A stretch of 64,000 nt of DNA from Rhizophagus clarus (GCA_015698045.1 BLAL01000026.1:186001-250000); one strand, 5' to 3'. Positions 11,082-22,858 are shown, counted from the first letter of the stretch. Notes: generated from the sequence alone by a model not told the origin. Made by a program: numbers and translations.

Positions 11082-12643
11082 CTAAACTAAATATAATGCC
11101 TTCAGTTCAGCTATTAAATGTTTCATGTCTGGCTTAAAGGACTGATCAGTTCCTGATTGATTGATCTTTTTGACAGAGCAATCAGATTTAGGAGTCTTAT
11201 TTTGATTGTTATTGCAGTTGTTAGTATTAAAACCTAAATATAAAGTATTAGATCCAGGTATAGCCCTTGAAGAGTGCTTGTCTGCCTTGCTAATTTGAGT
11301 GGAATTACTAAGTTTCTTAAAGTTGAAAGTAGAATAATGGCACCAAGAGATTTGTTTGTCATTTCAAAATTGAGGGTTATTAATATGAGTGGAAAAGTGA
11401 CCACAAGTGTCAAAATAACCTATCATTTTTTTAGACCCATCAACTTCTTCAACTATTTTGAAAGATTTTATATCACTATTCAGCAAAAACTGATGAGGCA
11501 TCTGTAGGACCCCGAACTATATATAAATAGGTCAGGGGTTGAGTTTGCTTATTGATCATATAAAATTTTTAAAAAGTTGCTTATTTCAGGGGTATTTTTG
11601 AAAATTTCGTATCCTACATACCCCTGTATTTAAAACATCTACTGATTGGATTTTAATGAAATTTATATTATTAGATTCGTCTTAATGAGACGAATCTAAT
11701 GATATAAATTTTAATTTGATAGCATTAATATTGACCAAGATATCCTAAATTAAAAATTTTACTATACATCATATCTGACCTAAATGAGAGATGTTCGGGG
11801 TCCTGCATCTGTCATATCATCTGAAAGGTTGTATACGACAGCAGGACACTTGAATATAACTATATCACATTATTTATTTTACAGTATATCACCTTTGTTT
11901 GTACAGATTGAACTTTTAGTAATTTAGTAGATATCACATCAATTATCATAATGAACTTCTTTCAGAAGCTTTACAACAGCTTAGAATTTCTCTTGTTGTT
12001 TCCTTTCTGAGAGACTCCAGGAAGCAGAAAACCATTGAACAGGGATTCCTCCTAAGTTGACAGTCCAGTTTCTTCCATTATAGCATTTCAAGCACTCATG
12101 GTCTGGAATCAGTCTTATCCTTGCAGACAAGTACTTTTTGTGCACCCTTGTGCTAACTGAAACCACCTTACTCCATCATGCCAAGTGGCCCAAAAGAGTA
12201 TAGTTATCCCATTTTACTGGTATATATATCATATACTACAAGATCCAATAGTTGTGCTTATTCTTCTCCTTGTGAACAATATCTGGTAATAATAGCATTT
12301 TTATTTTTTCTGTCTCTTTCTGCTTTAATTTTTTAGAAAAAGTATACTTTGATTAAAAGTAACTGTCCTTGAATCAGAAGATTAAGTGAGTATATACTTA
12401 GGAGACTTTGTGCTAAAGGTAGGCACAATTCATTCATTCAGACCAGAAGGAGTTTTCTTTTTAGCATTCTATTTCTCAGATATAGGTATGGGTTGGCATG
12501 AGGGTATAGCGCCTGGACTATCATCCAATAATCTTTGTAAATCATCATCAATCTTATCAAAATTCATTGATGTGTCTGATTGGTGCATAAGATCCCCCTA
12601 GATTTTTCTTATCCAGAATTTGTTTGCAAATTTTAGAATCCAT
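11082..12643 (-). pseudogene. LINE ORF1-like gene, interrupted by a TIR element
   Basis: Reading down the minus strand: ATG at 12,643 (MDSKICKQILDKKN), an acidic N-terminal part, then VSVSTRVHKKYLSARIRLIP, WTVNLGGIPVQWFSASWSL and SERKQQEKF (11,981-12,160). After the inserted element at 11,506-11,804 the same protein resumes with SFKIVEEVDGSKKMIGYF and ISWCHYSTF, then a Ser/Lys/Asn-rich tail ending at 11,082. This order matches the ORF1 protein of glomeromycete LINEs as I remember it. Such proteins bind element RNA and act as chaperones for reverse transcription (known for the class). Several stops and frame changes show it is inactive. No ORF2 lies next to it. Confidence 0.65.
11506..11804. 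mobile_element. AGGACCCC-family TIR element E1 (299 bp), perfect 8-bp target duplication
   Basis: The ends are AGGACCCCGAAC and GTTCGGGGTCCT. GCATCTGT is present immediately outside both ends (11,498-11,505 and 11,805-11,812), and removing the element plus one copy rejoins the LINE ORF1 gene around it. At its centre is a hairpin with 24-nt arms (11,659-11,682 and 11,688-11,711) and one mismatch. There is no coding capacity. Three longer elements with the same ends occur at 21.2, 34.9 and 48.1 kb. Confidence 0.85.
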
Positions 12644-12789
12644 GGCTAATATTCCTTATCCAAAAGAAAAATATTGAAAATACAGGCAAAAAACTGAGAA
12701 ATAATGGAAAGGCAGTCATCTGAACTAATATTTTCTATCAACTTTGCCCAGAGACATTTTGGTTCATCAAAAAATTTTATAGTGCGAAA

Positions 12790-13180
12790 AGTTACATAAG
12801 TTTACGCATTAAAATATTTTGTAAGTTTTTAAACTCACTGAAAGTTTGCGTAAGTATAATATTTCATAACTTTCTAAAATATTTCAAAGTATTATAATAT
12901 GTAAATCTTTGTAATTTTATAATTTGTAGTATTCTGTAATTTTACAGTTTATAATAATTTGTAGGTTTTTAGACCTGTTGCAAGTTTTGTAAGCATAATA
13001 TTTTGTAATATTTTATTTGTAATTTTGTGATTCATAATATTTCATAATATTACAATTTGTAATAATCCATAATTTTACACAATATTTCATAGGTTTTTAG
13101 ATCTGTCACAAGTTTTTGTAAGCAATAATATTTGTAACTTTTTAAAATATTTTAAAATATTATGATATGCAGAGTTTTGT
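12790..13180. repeat. ~130-140-bp minisatellite, three copies
   Basis: The phrase TAGGTTTTTAGACCTGTTGC at 12,961 recurs as TAGGTTTTTAGATCTGTCAC near 13,090 and, more diverged, as TAAGTTTTTAAACTCACTGA near 12,820. Each is followed by AAGTTTNNGTAAGNATAATATTT. Spacers are rich in AATATT. No coding. Confidence 0.7.
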
Positions 13181-13189
13181 AATACTTTT

Positions 13190-14450
13190 ACTTGACCAAG
13201 AAGATTCAAATAAGCATTAGTAAAATTGTTTGTATGTTGTAATTTACCATTTGCACTCATTAAACATCCTTTTTTCAATGAATTTATTAAAGTTTTGCAT
13301 GCTACCTATACCCTTTCCATTCATTGGATTTTGACTAATACTTTTTTAGTTCAAGAGATTTTCAGAATTGATGTCAAAGTAATAAAAATTATTGAAAATC
13401 AAATTAATCTTACCATTGCCTTTGATGAGTGGACTAATTCTACTAGCCAATTCATTTATGATTATTGTTTATTTACTGAAAAATACAAGGAATACCTTTG
13501 GCTATCTAAGGATTATTCTAATGTTACTCGTCATACAGATGCATTTTTTGATTAAGATTATAGAAGAGGTTGGTCCTGAATGAAGAATTCTTTGTGAGAA
13601 ATATCCTTATATTTTAAATATACGATACATCACTCATTCTATTAAGTTGATTACAAAAGAATTATGTAAACATATATTTGTAGTAGAAACAATTCAAAAA
13701 GTAGTAAGATTCTATGCCATGTGCCAATTTCTAAAAGATGCTATACAAGTTTTACAAATTAAAGGAGGAGAATTAAAAAGTCATACAAAAACTCATTGAT
13801 TGACAATATGGGATTATATTAGTTCAATTTGCTAGACTTGAATTAGCTTTTACAAGGGTAATTTTAATTTATATAAATAAAATGAACTTGTTTTTTTTAA
13901 TATAATATAAATATATTAATTATATTAAGTATTTATTTTTATTTTAGGTTCTTTCAATTCATGAAAATGAAATTAAAAGATATTCTCAATGATCAAAGCT
14001 TTTTGAAAATTGCAGAACTATTACATTTATTCTTCATCGTCTTAAAGTTTTTGTAGGATATTTGGAATCAAGAACCTCAACTCTTGCTGATTATTATATT
14101 TATTTAGTATCATTGGCAGGTACAATTTATTGTTTACCAATTCAAAACATATAATTTATATATTATTGTATAGAAAAATTTAATGATTACTGGAATGAAT
14201 TTACTGATGATACAAACCTTTTAGCATTTTTTTGCACCCTCTGTACCATGGTAAGATATAATTTAAATAATAATTCAATTATTTTAGATAATAATATGAT
14301 TAATAGTATTTTTTATTTTAGGTAAATGCATAAATGGCATGATCAAGATTCATGTAAAAGAATAATTGAACAAATACGAAAATATAAAATTAAAGAATAC
14401 CATTTAATCTGTCATTTTCTAAGTCATAGATATAATTCAAAATAAAAGTA
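13190..14450 (+). pseudogene. hAT transposase, N-terminal and core fragment
   Basis: The start LPFALIKHPFFNEFIKVL and then NLTIAFDEWTNSTSQFIYDY (first catalytic Asp region) are typical of hAT transposases. Further on are remains of the core (ITHSIKLITKELCKHIFVVE, GGELKSHTKTH) and of the inserted helical domain (ISFYKG, then DYWNEFTDDTNLLAFF and CKRIIEQIRKYKIKEYHL). The C-terminal dimerisation domain is missing. Several stops and possible introns (13,858-13,947) interrupt it. No TIRs or target duplication seen. Confidence 0.65.
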
Positions 14451-14881
14451 ATTTTATTAAATTAAAAAAAAATTACATATTTTTATAAAATAAATAAATT
14501 TTTATTTTTTTATTTTTATTATAACAATCAAAATTATAGTAGAAAAACAAACGTTAAACTAGATAAATTTGATATATCAAAAATGTGAGCCACTAAATAA
14601 TGATCAAACTGTTATCCAATACATAAAGTATGAAATTTGAATAGGTTATCATATTACCTCTGATGAAAACCGAAGTAAGCATCTTAACCTTGCAGAATCT
14701 ACAAACTAAATCAAGTAGAATCACCTCCACCAAGAGGCCTCAACACCTTATAACACCTACCACCTTTCAAACAAAAGAATAAAGCAAGTTGCGTAGACAT
14801 GCTAGTCTTTGAAAAGTCAACTCACTGAGTATCAAAAAAAACTAGAAAAAAAAAAGAAAAATAAACACAAACTACTAAATG

Positions 14882-16496
14882 TTAGATTAATAATTGTAAC
14901 AAAAGCTTGACAATATCCATTTTATCCTGAGGCTTCTTGTCATAGGACTTCTTTGATTTCTTCTTGTCTTTTGACTTTTTGGAAGTCTTCTTGGTATCCT
15001 TCGCAGGTTTATTTGATTTAGTAGGATATGTTTTGAAAGAAACAGTCTTCTTGTTCTTCTTGGACGACTTTGTTAAAGAATCAGAGAAAGGCTTGGACTT
15101 GTTGGTAAAAATCTTGGAGGTGGAAGAGGGAGCTTTGCACCATGGGTGAAAGTAGTTTTGATTGTAGTAGTTGAAATTAAAAGTCATTTTACGACAAGCT
15201 TCTATATCTTCAAATTTTTTGAAAAGGCTATAATTGAACTCTTGCCACCTATTCAGAAGTGCTTTATATTTACAGCTTTAATCAGATAGTTGCTGAAGAC
15301 GTGTGAGGGTTAGTTCCTATCCCATAATTGCTAAAATCATGAGTCTTCAGGCAGGTCGTTGACATAGAGGTAGAACTGTTCATATTTCTTTCTTTGTTGT
15401 AATGTCCAGTATCCTGAGAACTATCATACTTCTTGGTTTCCTAAGGTATAATATTGCCAGAGGCCTTTATTAAAGGAAGCCAGTGTAAAAGAGGAGATGC
15501 ATATATTTAGTCAAAGTGTTTAATACTTCCTTTGCCTCTTTGTCATCATAGAAATAACGTCACCCCATGATTTGAGCTCAGTGAGAATTTTTTCATGGGT
15601 CCACTTTACAGGTATGTCATATATGAATATTTCCCTTAAATTGTTTCTTTTGTCTTTAGGAATATGAAAATCCATATATATTTTTTGACAGCCTTTGCTA
15701 GAACCTTGTTCTTTTTTGGTTTAGAGGTAGTAGTACTACCAGAAGGAATTGGTCCTGATGAGAAAAGGTGCTGTTGATCCTCTATTTGCATATCTTCAAC
15801 CTGTTGAGTCAAAACATCTTGGGCTAAAGATATAACTGGCTCAGATACTGTAGCCGACTGGTTCAAAATTAGCTGATCAATAGCTAAATCAGGAGAGGAC
15901 TGGGGAATGTGATGGTGTGTATCACCTGAAATAACCTGTTTCAGTCTTTCACATGATTCTTTATAGCTGACTGGGTCACCCACTTATTTTTGCTGAAGAA
16001 GTGTCACCATGAGTTCGCAAGAGTAGTTTAGAGAGCTCATAAAAGCTCTAAGACCAATATGAACTATCAGTATATTGAGAATTTGTGTTTTTTGTGAAAG
16101 GGGTTTGTACTTTACTGGGTCGGCTTTAGGATCAAAGGTTTTAACTAGCTGTTTGCCTTGTTCTATAGCATCTATAGCCATAATATGTTGAAAATTTTTC
16201 TTTATTATATATAATAAAAGAGTTTCATATTGTGACTCCAGTTGTTTGTCAAGAAAGTCATCTTTGTTGAGAAATGCTGCCACTTTCTTGTCAGTACTTA
16301 ACGTATCTAGTACTGGTTATTTGTCCTTATTTTTGGACTTTTTCTTCTTTTTATTTTTCTTCTTCTTCAGTAAAGATTTTTGTGTTTGTGAAGAAGAAGA
16401 TTGTTAAGAAAACGTTATTAATTTGATATTGCTATCATTGTCTTCTGTAGTTTCCTTGTAATAAAAAGCATCAATAATATCTTGGTCTATCTCCAT
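14882..16496 (-). pseudogene. LINE ORF1-like gene, decayed
   Basis: It begins MEIDQDIIDAFYYKETTEDN at 16,496, passes through a Lys-rich run, a helical part (16,283-15,984, MAAFLNKDDFLDKQLESQYE), a Ser/Thr/Pro-rich linker (15,983-15,700) and a region with WFSGYWTLQQRKKYEQF near 15,380. It ends in a strongly basic tail (HPWCKAPSSTS, KKTSKKSKDKKKSKKS, DIVKLLLQLL) with a stop at 14,882. The order is that of the ORF1 protein at 11-12.6 kb, but it is a different subfamily. Several stops and frameshifts break it. The interval 14,450-14,880 holds no gene. Confidence 0.65.
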
Positions 16497-16619
16497 ATTG
16501 TGACAAAAATTTAATAAAAAGTTTTTATTTTAGAAAAATAAAATTTTTTGAAAAAAATTTTTATATAGTTTTTTATAAAATAAATAAATTACATAAAAGG
16601 AAAAGTAACAATATAAATT

Positions 16620-17060
16620 AGATGTAAAAAGTAGAGAAATAACTATCAGCATCAATATTCCTAGCAAATATTAGTAGTATTAATATTGTTAGCATTAAGG
16701 ATACAAATAAAAATTAACATATAATGATAAAAGTAACATTGTTAATATTATTAGTATTAAGATAAAAGAGTTAAAGAAATATTATTAGTATTAAGACAAT
16801 AATTAAAGAAATATAATTATTATTATTAGTATTAAATAAAGAAATAAAAGAAATAAAGTTAGTATTCGTTAGTATTAAGGTAAAGAAATAAAAGAAATAA
16901 AGTTAATATTTGTTGGTATTAAGATAAAGAAAAAGAAATAAAGTTAATATTCATTAAAGTAATAAAAGAAACATAGTTTGTATTGTTTAGTATTAAGTAA
17001 AAGAAACATAATTGGTATATTATTAGTATTAAAGTAAAAAATAAAGGGAAAGCACAATTA
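16620..17060. repeat. ~60-bp minisatellite built on TTAGTATTAAGRTAAAGAAA
   Basis: The phrase TTAGTATTAAG(G/A)TAAAGAAATAA recurs about eight times with intervening AGAAATAAAGTTAGTATT. Copies between 16,850 and 16,960 are the most alike. No coding. AT-rich unstructured DNA continues to 17,650. Confidence 0.7.
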
Positions 17061-17650
17061 GTATTATTAATAAACAAATACTTTTGTACCTGCAAAGCAA
17101 AATAAAAATAAACAGAAAAGATCACGGTTAAAAGATGTGTGTATGATATGCATATTAAATAAATCACATGCAAGATCAGCCTAATTTTGATTGGCTAGAA
17201 AATATCTAAAATAATCTGTATTAAGACCATTAAGACTTTGGACAATTATAATATCAGAAAATTTAGCTTAAATAAAAATATTTGCTTTTTTTATTATCTA
17301 TAATTTTGTTATCTATTTACGACCTTAATTATAATTATTCAATTAAAAAAAAGGTACAAGGCATAAATTACTGTATTTATGTAACATTCCTATAAAATAT
17401 TTTACAGTTTTGATATAGATTAAAGTTTATATATTATAACTTTATAAAATACAAATTTTAAATATAAATTTATATAAGTTTGCAATTTTGCATCAAGTAT
17501 GTAAATTTATATAAAAATTTTCTAACATAACTAAAAAAAATTATAATGGAATTTTAAATTCAATTTATTATAAGCAATCTATTGCCTTATTATTATAATT
17601 TTATACAAATTTGTGTTAAGATAGCTATTATAGATTATAACTAATTTTAA

Positions 17651-19277
17651 CCGGGGGTGATATAACTCGGGTGATATCACCTGATTGATTTTTATAATTT
17701 AATTATTTCAATATAGGTGATTTAACCCAATTAATTTTTGCAGTTTTTTTGTTTATTTTTTTTTCGCACCAAATGGTTCTTTTATTTCCATTATTACTTT
17801 CATTTCCTTGTTTTTTCATTTTTTTTCACTTCACACCATTTTTTTTTCGCTCCCTCTTTATTTTTTTCGTTCCTTTTCACTTCCCTTTATTTTTTTTTTG
17901 TTTCTTCACTCCCCCTTCTTTTTTTTTTTGTTTCTTTTTACTCCCTTTCTTTTTTTCATCCCTTTCACTTCCCTTTACTTGGTCGAAAGTATGTAGGTAT
18001 GTTCTTTTTTTTCTTCTTTTGTTTCATTTTTCTTTCTTGTTTCTAATTTCTTTCCTCTTCTTTTAGGTCTTTTAAGCTCTTTCAGTTTTACGCCAAAAAA
18101 GTGTCATTTTTTCATCCTTCCTTCTTTTTTGTTTTCATTTTTCTTTTCATTTCTTATTTCTTTTCTCTTTTTAGGTCTTTAATTTCTTCCAGTTTTGCAT
18201 TAAAGTATATTACTTCTTTTTTTTTCCTCTTTTTTGTTTTTTTGTTTCTAATTCTTTTCTTTTTTTAAGTCTTAGTTTTGCGAACAAGGAAAGTATGGCG
18301 GTTTTTTCTTCTCTATATTTTTATTCAAATTTGTTTTCATATTTCAATTTACTAACTCTATTTTTTCTTCTTTTATGGTTTGTTTTTTTGTTAATTTGTT
18401 TCCCTTTTCTTTTCATTTTCACTTCCTTTCTTTTTTTCGTTCTCATCACCATTTTGTCCTTATTATCATTTCATTTTCATGATTATTTCATCCTCATCAC
18501 TGTTTCATCCTCGTCATCATTTTACCCTCATTATTATTTCACCTTCATCATCGTTTTACCCTCATCATTGTTTCACTTTCATCATCATTTTATCCTCATC
18601 ATCGTTTCACTTTCATCATCGTTTTACCCTCATCATCTTTTCTTCGTCATCTTCTTATTATCCTTTTGTTTTTTGTCCCCTCTCATTATCTTTTTATTTT
18701 CGTTTTTGTCCCCTTTCACTTTGTCCCTATTTCCTTTTGTTTTCAATCCTATTCCTTTTTATTTTCACGTCCTTTTCCTTGTCTTTTCACTATCTTTTCT
18801 TTTTCTGTTATCTCTTTCGTTTCCTATCATTTTCTTTGTCTCCAATTATACTTTATGTTACCATTTCATCCCATTGGTTTTTTTTTGTTTCTAATGATTC
18901 TTTTTTATTATTTCTGTTTTTTCTTTCTCTTTTTACCATTATTGTTAGACTTTTTTTTATATCATTATCATTACTAGTTACATTAAAGATAAATAATTGT
19001 ACTTTGATAAACAGTATTTAAATAAATAAAGTCATAGTTTAATATATAAATAAATTTTATTATTTTTGTAGTCAGATTAATTATTTAACGGAAATTTTCA
19101 AATAAAAATTAGCCGATTAGATTTTTTTACATGCGTAATATTATAAATTTTAGCCAATCAAATTTCATAAATTAATTATGAATGAAATCACCAGGGTAAA
19201 ATTTTTTATACGTGTAAATCACCTGAATTTTGGCAAATTATTTACAGGTGAAATCACCTGGGTGATTTCACCTAGGG
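17651..19277. mobile_element. Putative TIR element filled with a 1.2-kb pyrimidine-rich array
   Basis: The left end carries GGTGATATAACTCGGGTGATATCACC; read in short parts, GGGTGATATCACC recurs in inverse sense at the right end as GGTGAAATCACC, GGTGATTTCACC and CACCTAGG (19,240-19,275). The interior from 17,738 to about 18,960 is almost pure C+T, with a 16-17-bp tandem unit CATCATCGTTTTACCCT around 18,465-18,640. The long open frames there reflect low complexity, not genes. No clear target duplication. Confidence 0.45.
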
Positions 19278-19351
19278 AGCAAATTAGCAAGATTTGCTAT
19301 TATAATACATATTATATATTTTATTATTATGATAAAAATAACTATTATATA

Positions 19352-20609
19352 CAGTGTGTAACGAAAAAAACTGGAAAAAATTGATTTAATAAAAACATGT
19401 GTTACACACTCAAAATAAGTCTGATTTACATCATGTAAATTGTAAAATAAACCTACAAACTGAGGCTACATTTTAACATCTTTAATTGTCATAAATACTT
19501 CATTACATTTTAAGAAAATTAGCTATAAATATTATTTTTAAGCAAAAAAATATAATGCAAAATCTGATTACATTTGTAAAATATTGGAGGATTCAATCCA
19601 ATTAAAAACACTCAAATATTGTTAAGAATAATGTAAAAAAGTCAATATCAAAAAATCAGCAATCTGGAAAAATTTGTAATAAAATGATAGGAATTTTATT
19701 TCAATTTTTAGCATATAGTAAAATAATTCAAATTACAAAAATACATGTAGCTCACTCAAAATAAATCCAATTTCTATTATTAAAAATGCAAAATAGACTT
19801 GAACTCTGGATTTTTATTATAATATGATTTAGGGTTATGAATGCCTTTTACTTCTTGAGAAAATTGATTGGTAATATTTAAAAAAATTATAACATTGTTC
19901 AAATTACGAATATGTGATGCAGATCACTCAAAATAAATCAATTTTTATTATATAAATTATATAAAATATACTTTAATTTGGAGGCTTCATTTTGATATAT
20001 TATAAGATAATAAATGCTTCTTTACTTTTTGAAGAAATTAACTACAAAAATTAATTAAGAATTGTAAAAACTAAATAAATTATTTGAATTACAAAAATGC
20101 GTCTAGTTTGTCCAAAATAAATCCAATTTTTATGATTTAGAGCGCAAAATAAACCTGGATATTAAGGCTATATTTTGATATCACTTAGGATTTTGGATGC
20201 TTATTATCTCTTGAAAAAAATGACTACAAATGTAATTAAAAAATGCAATGTGAAATTTACAAATGAATACAAGCATAAATCCAAATGAACCTGACTAAAA
20301 GTTTCTCAAATATTATTAAGATATTTAATGTAAAGAAGTAGATTAAAAAAAATTTTAGCAGATTGAAACAATTTACAGTGGTAAAATAGAAAATATCTTG
20401 AAAATTATTAATTTGAGTCATGTGAAAACTACCAAATGATATTGTGAGCCAGTTATAAAAAATATTTAAAACAAATTCTATATTAATTTGTTATTTATAA
20501 AAATCTCAGAGTTTTCAGCTTTCAAACAAGCTATTTTACATGCAAATTGGTGTGATCATCATGGTACAATGACCAACTTTTTAATTCTGGTTTTTTTTGT
20601 TACATACTG
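19352..20609. mobile_element. 1.26-kb Tc1/mariner-type element with internal ~180-bp tandem repeats
   Basis: The ends CAGTGTGTAACGAAAAAAAC and its inverse (CAGTATGTAACAAAAAAAAC read from the right) are flanked by TA. The interior repeats the phrase CACTCAAAATAAATCCAATTT at about 19,745, 19,923 and 20,106, with an older copy near 19,406. The unit is ~180 bp and includes a GCTTCATTTTGATATNNNNTANGAT block. No transposase frame remains, so it would need a transposase in trans. Confidence 0.7.
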
Positions 20610-20644
20610 TATATATAAAAAAATAATAAAATTTATAAAAAAAA

Positions 20645-20889
20645 ACTACTTCTTACGCAACTTATAGTTATCAAATAAACTATTTAAATACCAGTCTTCT
20701 TCTTCAATATTGTATAATCCATTAGAATCATAAATATCCTTACCTTTATTATTGATATTAGTATCTTCACCTTTATCAGCATTTTTACTATCAGTATTAG
20801 CATCTTTATCATCAATATTAGCACATTTACCATTACTACATTACTATTATCAGCATCAGTTGATGAGGATTCATCCTCAGACTCAGAAC
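20645..20889 (-). pseudogene. Acidic C-terminal coding remnant of unknown gene
   Basis: Minus-strand frames give SESEDESSSTDADNSN and, after a one-base frame change, KDIYDSNGLYNIEEEDWYLN and SLFDNYKLRKK with a stop near 20,645. The coding strand continues past the right end of the inserted 20,890-22,702 element. Acidic Ser/Asp-rich tails like this are common in transposase C-termini, but nothing identifies the family. Confidence 0.3.
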
Positions 20890-21157
20890 TAGTGTTCCGC
20901 AAACGATTTGGTCAAATCAAATCAATTCAGATTTGATTTGAAGTTTGATTTGATTTGATTTGATAATTTTGATTTGCAAATCAAATCCAAACTTCGAAAC
21001 AAGATTTGAGTTCAAATCCAAATTAAAAAAAAAAGATTTGATTCGATTTCAAATCAAATTCAAATTAGCTTAAACTAATTCAATCAAATCTGAATCAAAT
21101 CTGATAAATCCAAATCAAATCGAATTAAATATACATGACCTGGTTAAACGTAATTAC

Positions 21158-22193
21158 AGGACCCCGAACAATACTAATATAACTCACAAATGTATAAAGA
21201 CAGGGTCATGTGACTTGCCGATCTAATCAGATAATCAGAATATCTGATCTTTTTTTTAATCATTTATCAGTTTATTTTTGTAGTGTTGCCAGATGAAAGA
21301 TACGACTGGACTTTTAGAATTAAGGTAAGGGATGGTGGGAAGTGTTTTTCGGTGTTTTTTTTAACTAATTAATTATTTATTTTTTATTTTTATTTTTTGT
21401 AGTGTTGTCGGACGAAAAGCACGACCAGACTTTTGGAATTAAGGTAAGGGAGGGGTTGGGGGAGGTGTTTCGTTATTTTTTTTTAATTAATTAAGTATTA
21501 ACTTTTTTTTTACTTTTTGTAGTGTTACCAGACGAAAAGCATGACCGGACTTTTGGAATTAAGGTAAGGGAGGGTTGGGGGAGGTATTTCGTTGTTTTTT
21601 TTAATTAATTAAGTATTAACCTTTTTTTTATTTTTTTGTAGTATTACCAGATGAAAAGCATGACCGGACTTTTGAAATTAAGGTAAGGGAGGGTGGGGGA
21701 AGTGTTTTTTGGTATTTTTTTAACTAATTAATTGTTTTTTTTTTATTTTTTTGTAGTGTTGCCAGACGAAATACACGACCGGACTTTTAGAATTAAGGTA
21801 AGGGAGGGTGGGGGAAGTGTTTTTCGGTATTTTTTTTAACTAATTAATTGTTTTTTTTTATTTTTTGTAGTGTTGCCAGGCAAAAAACACGACTGGACTT
21901 TTGGAATTAGGGTATTAAAACCCAAAAAAGAATATAAATTTGGTATAAAATACCAAAAAAAAGTGAAAAAATAAATAAAATAAAATAAATTTTGGTAAAT
22001 ACTGAGTAATTTAATTTACTGGAATTAGTATTTTTTAAAAATAAATCCACGTATATCTATTATAAACTCTACACAAACAAAATATCCCAAATTGACTGAT
22101 CTACGCAAACTCAATTTGTAGATTTAAAAAGTAATTTCATATAAACTCTACACAAACCTGTATGTGAGTTATATTGGTATTATTCGGGGTTCT
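21158..22193. mobile_element. AGGACCCC-family TIR element E2 (1,036 bp) with a splice-module array inside
   Basis: The left end is AGGACCCCGAACAATACTAA; the right end is its inverse with few changes, and the match continues through TATAACTCACA (about 33 bp). GTAATTAC lies directly outside both ends (21,150-21,157 and 22,194-22,201), a perfect 8-bp target duplication. The element sits inside the hAT-like element at 20,890-22,702. It has no long frame; its centre is a six-copy tandem array (21,284-21,911). Confidence 0.85.
21284..21911 (+). repeat. Six tandem 41-nt exon-like modules, period 114-120 bp
   Basis: The modules occupy 21,284-21,324, 21,403-21,443, 21,523-21,563, 21,642-21,682, 21,757-21,797 and 21,871-21,911. 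Each is exactly 41 nt, begins TGTTGCCAGACGAAA or close to it, and ends TTTTGGAATTAAG. Each follows a T-rich tract ending GTAG; five are followed by GTAAGG, the sixth by a changed GTATTA. Upstream of most lies TAACTAATTAATT, which fits a fungal branch site. The spacers hold a G-rich run (GGGAGGGTGGGGGAA) just after the GT. Whether these are spliced is not known. Confidence 0.85.
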
Positions 22194-22858
22194 GTAATTA
22201 CCGTAAATATTATTGGTAGTTACTGCAACCACATGATGTCCAACCCTCCTTAAACACACTAAAGAAATACGTTTCGCAACATTTTTTTATTAATAATGCG
22301 TTGCAAAATGCATTTTTTTTTTAAATAATTAAAAAAAAACATTTTGCAATGTTTTTTTATTATTATTGTATTGCGAAACGCATTTTTTTATTAAATTAAT
22401 TTAAAAAAAATGTTTCGCAACATTTTTATTAGTATTGCATTGCAAAACGCATTTTTTTATTTAAAATTCAACAAATCAAACCAAATCACAAATCTATTTG
22501 AATGAATTTGATTTGATTTGAATTTGAATTTGATTTGAATCAAATCAAATTTAAATCAAATCAAATCAAATTCGAATCAAATTTCAAATCAGATTTGAAT
22601 GGTTTGATTCAAATCTGAATTCAAACTTTTCAGATTTGATTTGATCAAATCAAATTTCAAATCTAACCTGATTTGGTCTAATTTGATTTGTGCAGAACAC
22701 TACTCAGAACATAAAAACTTTTAATAAAAATGTTGTGAAACATTTTTATTTCTTTAATTTAATATAATAAAAAATAATTTCGCAACAGTTATTAATTAAG
22801 ACTATAAATAAAAAGAAAATAATATTAATTAGGTTCAAACCTTCAAAAATCATAATTA

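Larger units (their letters stand above)
20890..22702. mobile_element. hAT-like non-autonomous element, TAGTGTTC ends, 8-bp duplication, carrying nested E2
   Basis: The ends are TAGTGTTCCGCA and TGCAGAACACTA, and CTCAGAAC is repeated exactly outside both (20,882-20,889 and 22,703-22,710). Next to each end lie dense copies of TTTGATTTGA and its inverse, forming a large imperfect palindrome. Without the nested element it is about 0.77 kb and non-coding, apart from TTTTGCAAYG-type palindromes at 22,255-22,460. It interrupts an acidic coding remnant. Confidence 0.8.

Noticed and set aside
17738-19021. Several long plus-strand open frames rich in Phe, Leu and Ser
   Set aside because: They overlap in all three frames over a pyrimidine-rich tandem array; the lack of stops follows from base composition, not coding.
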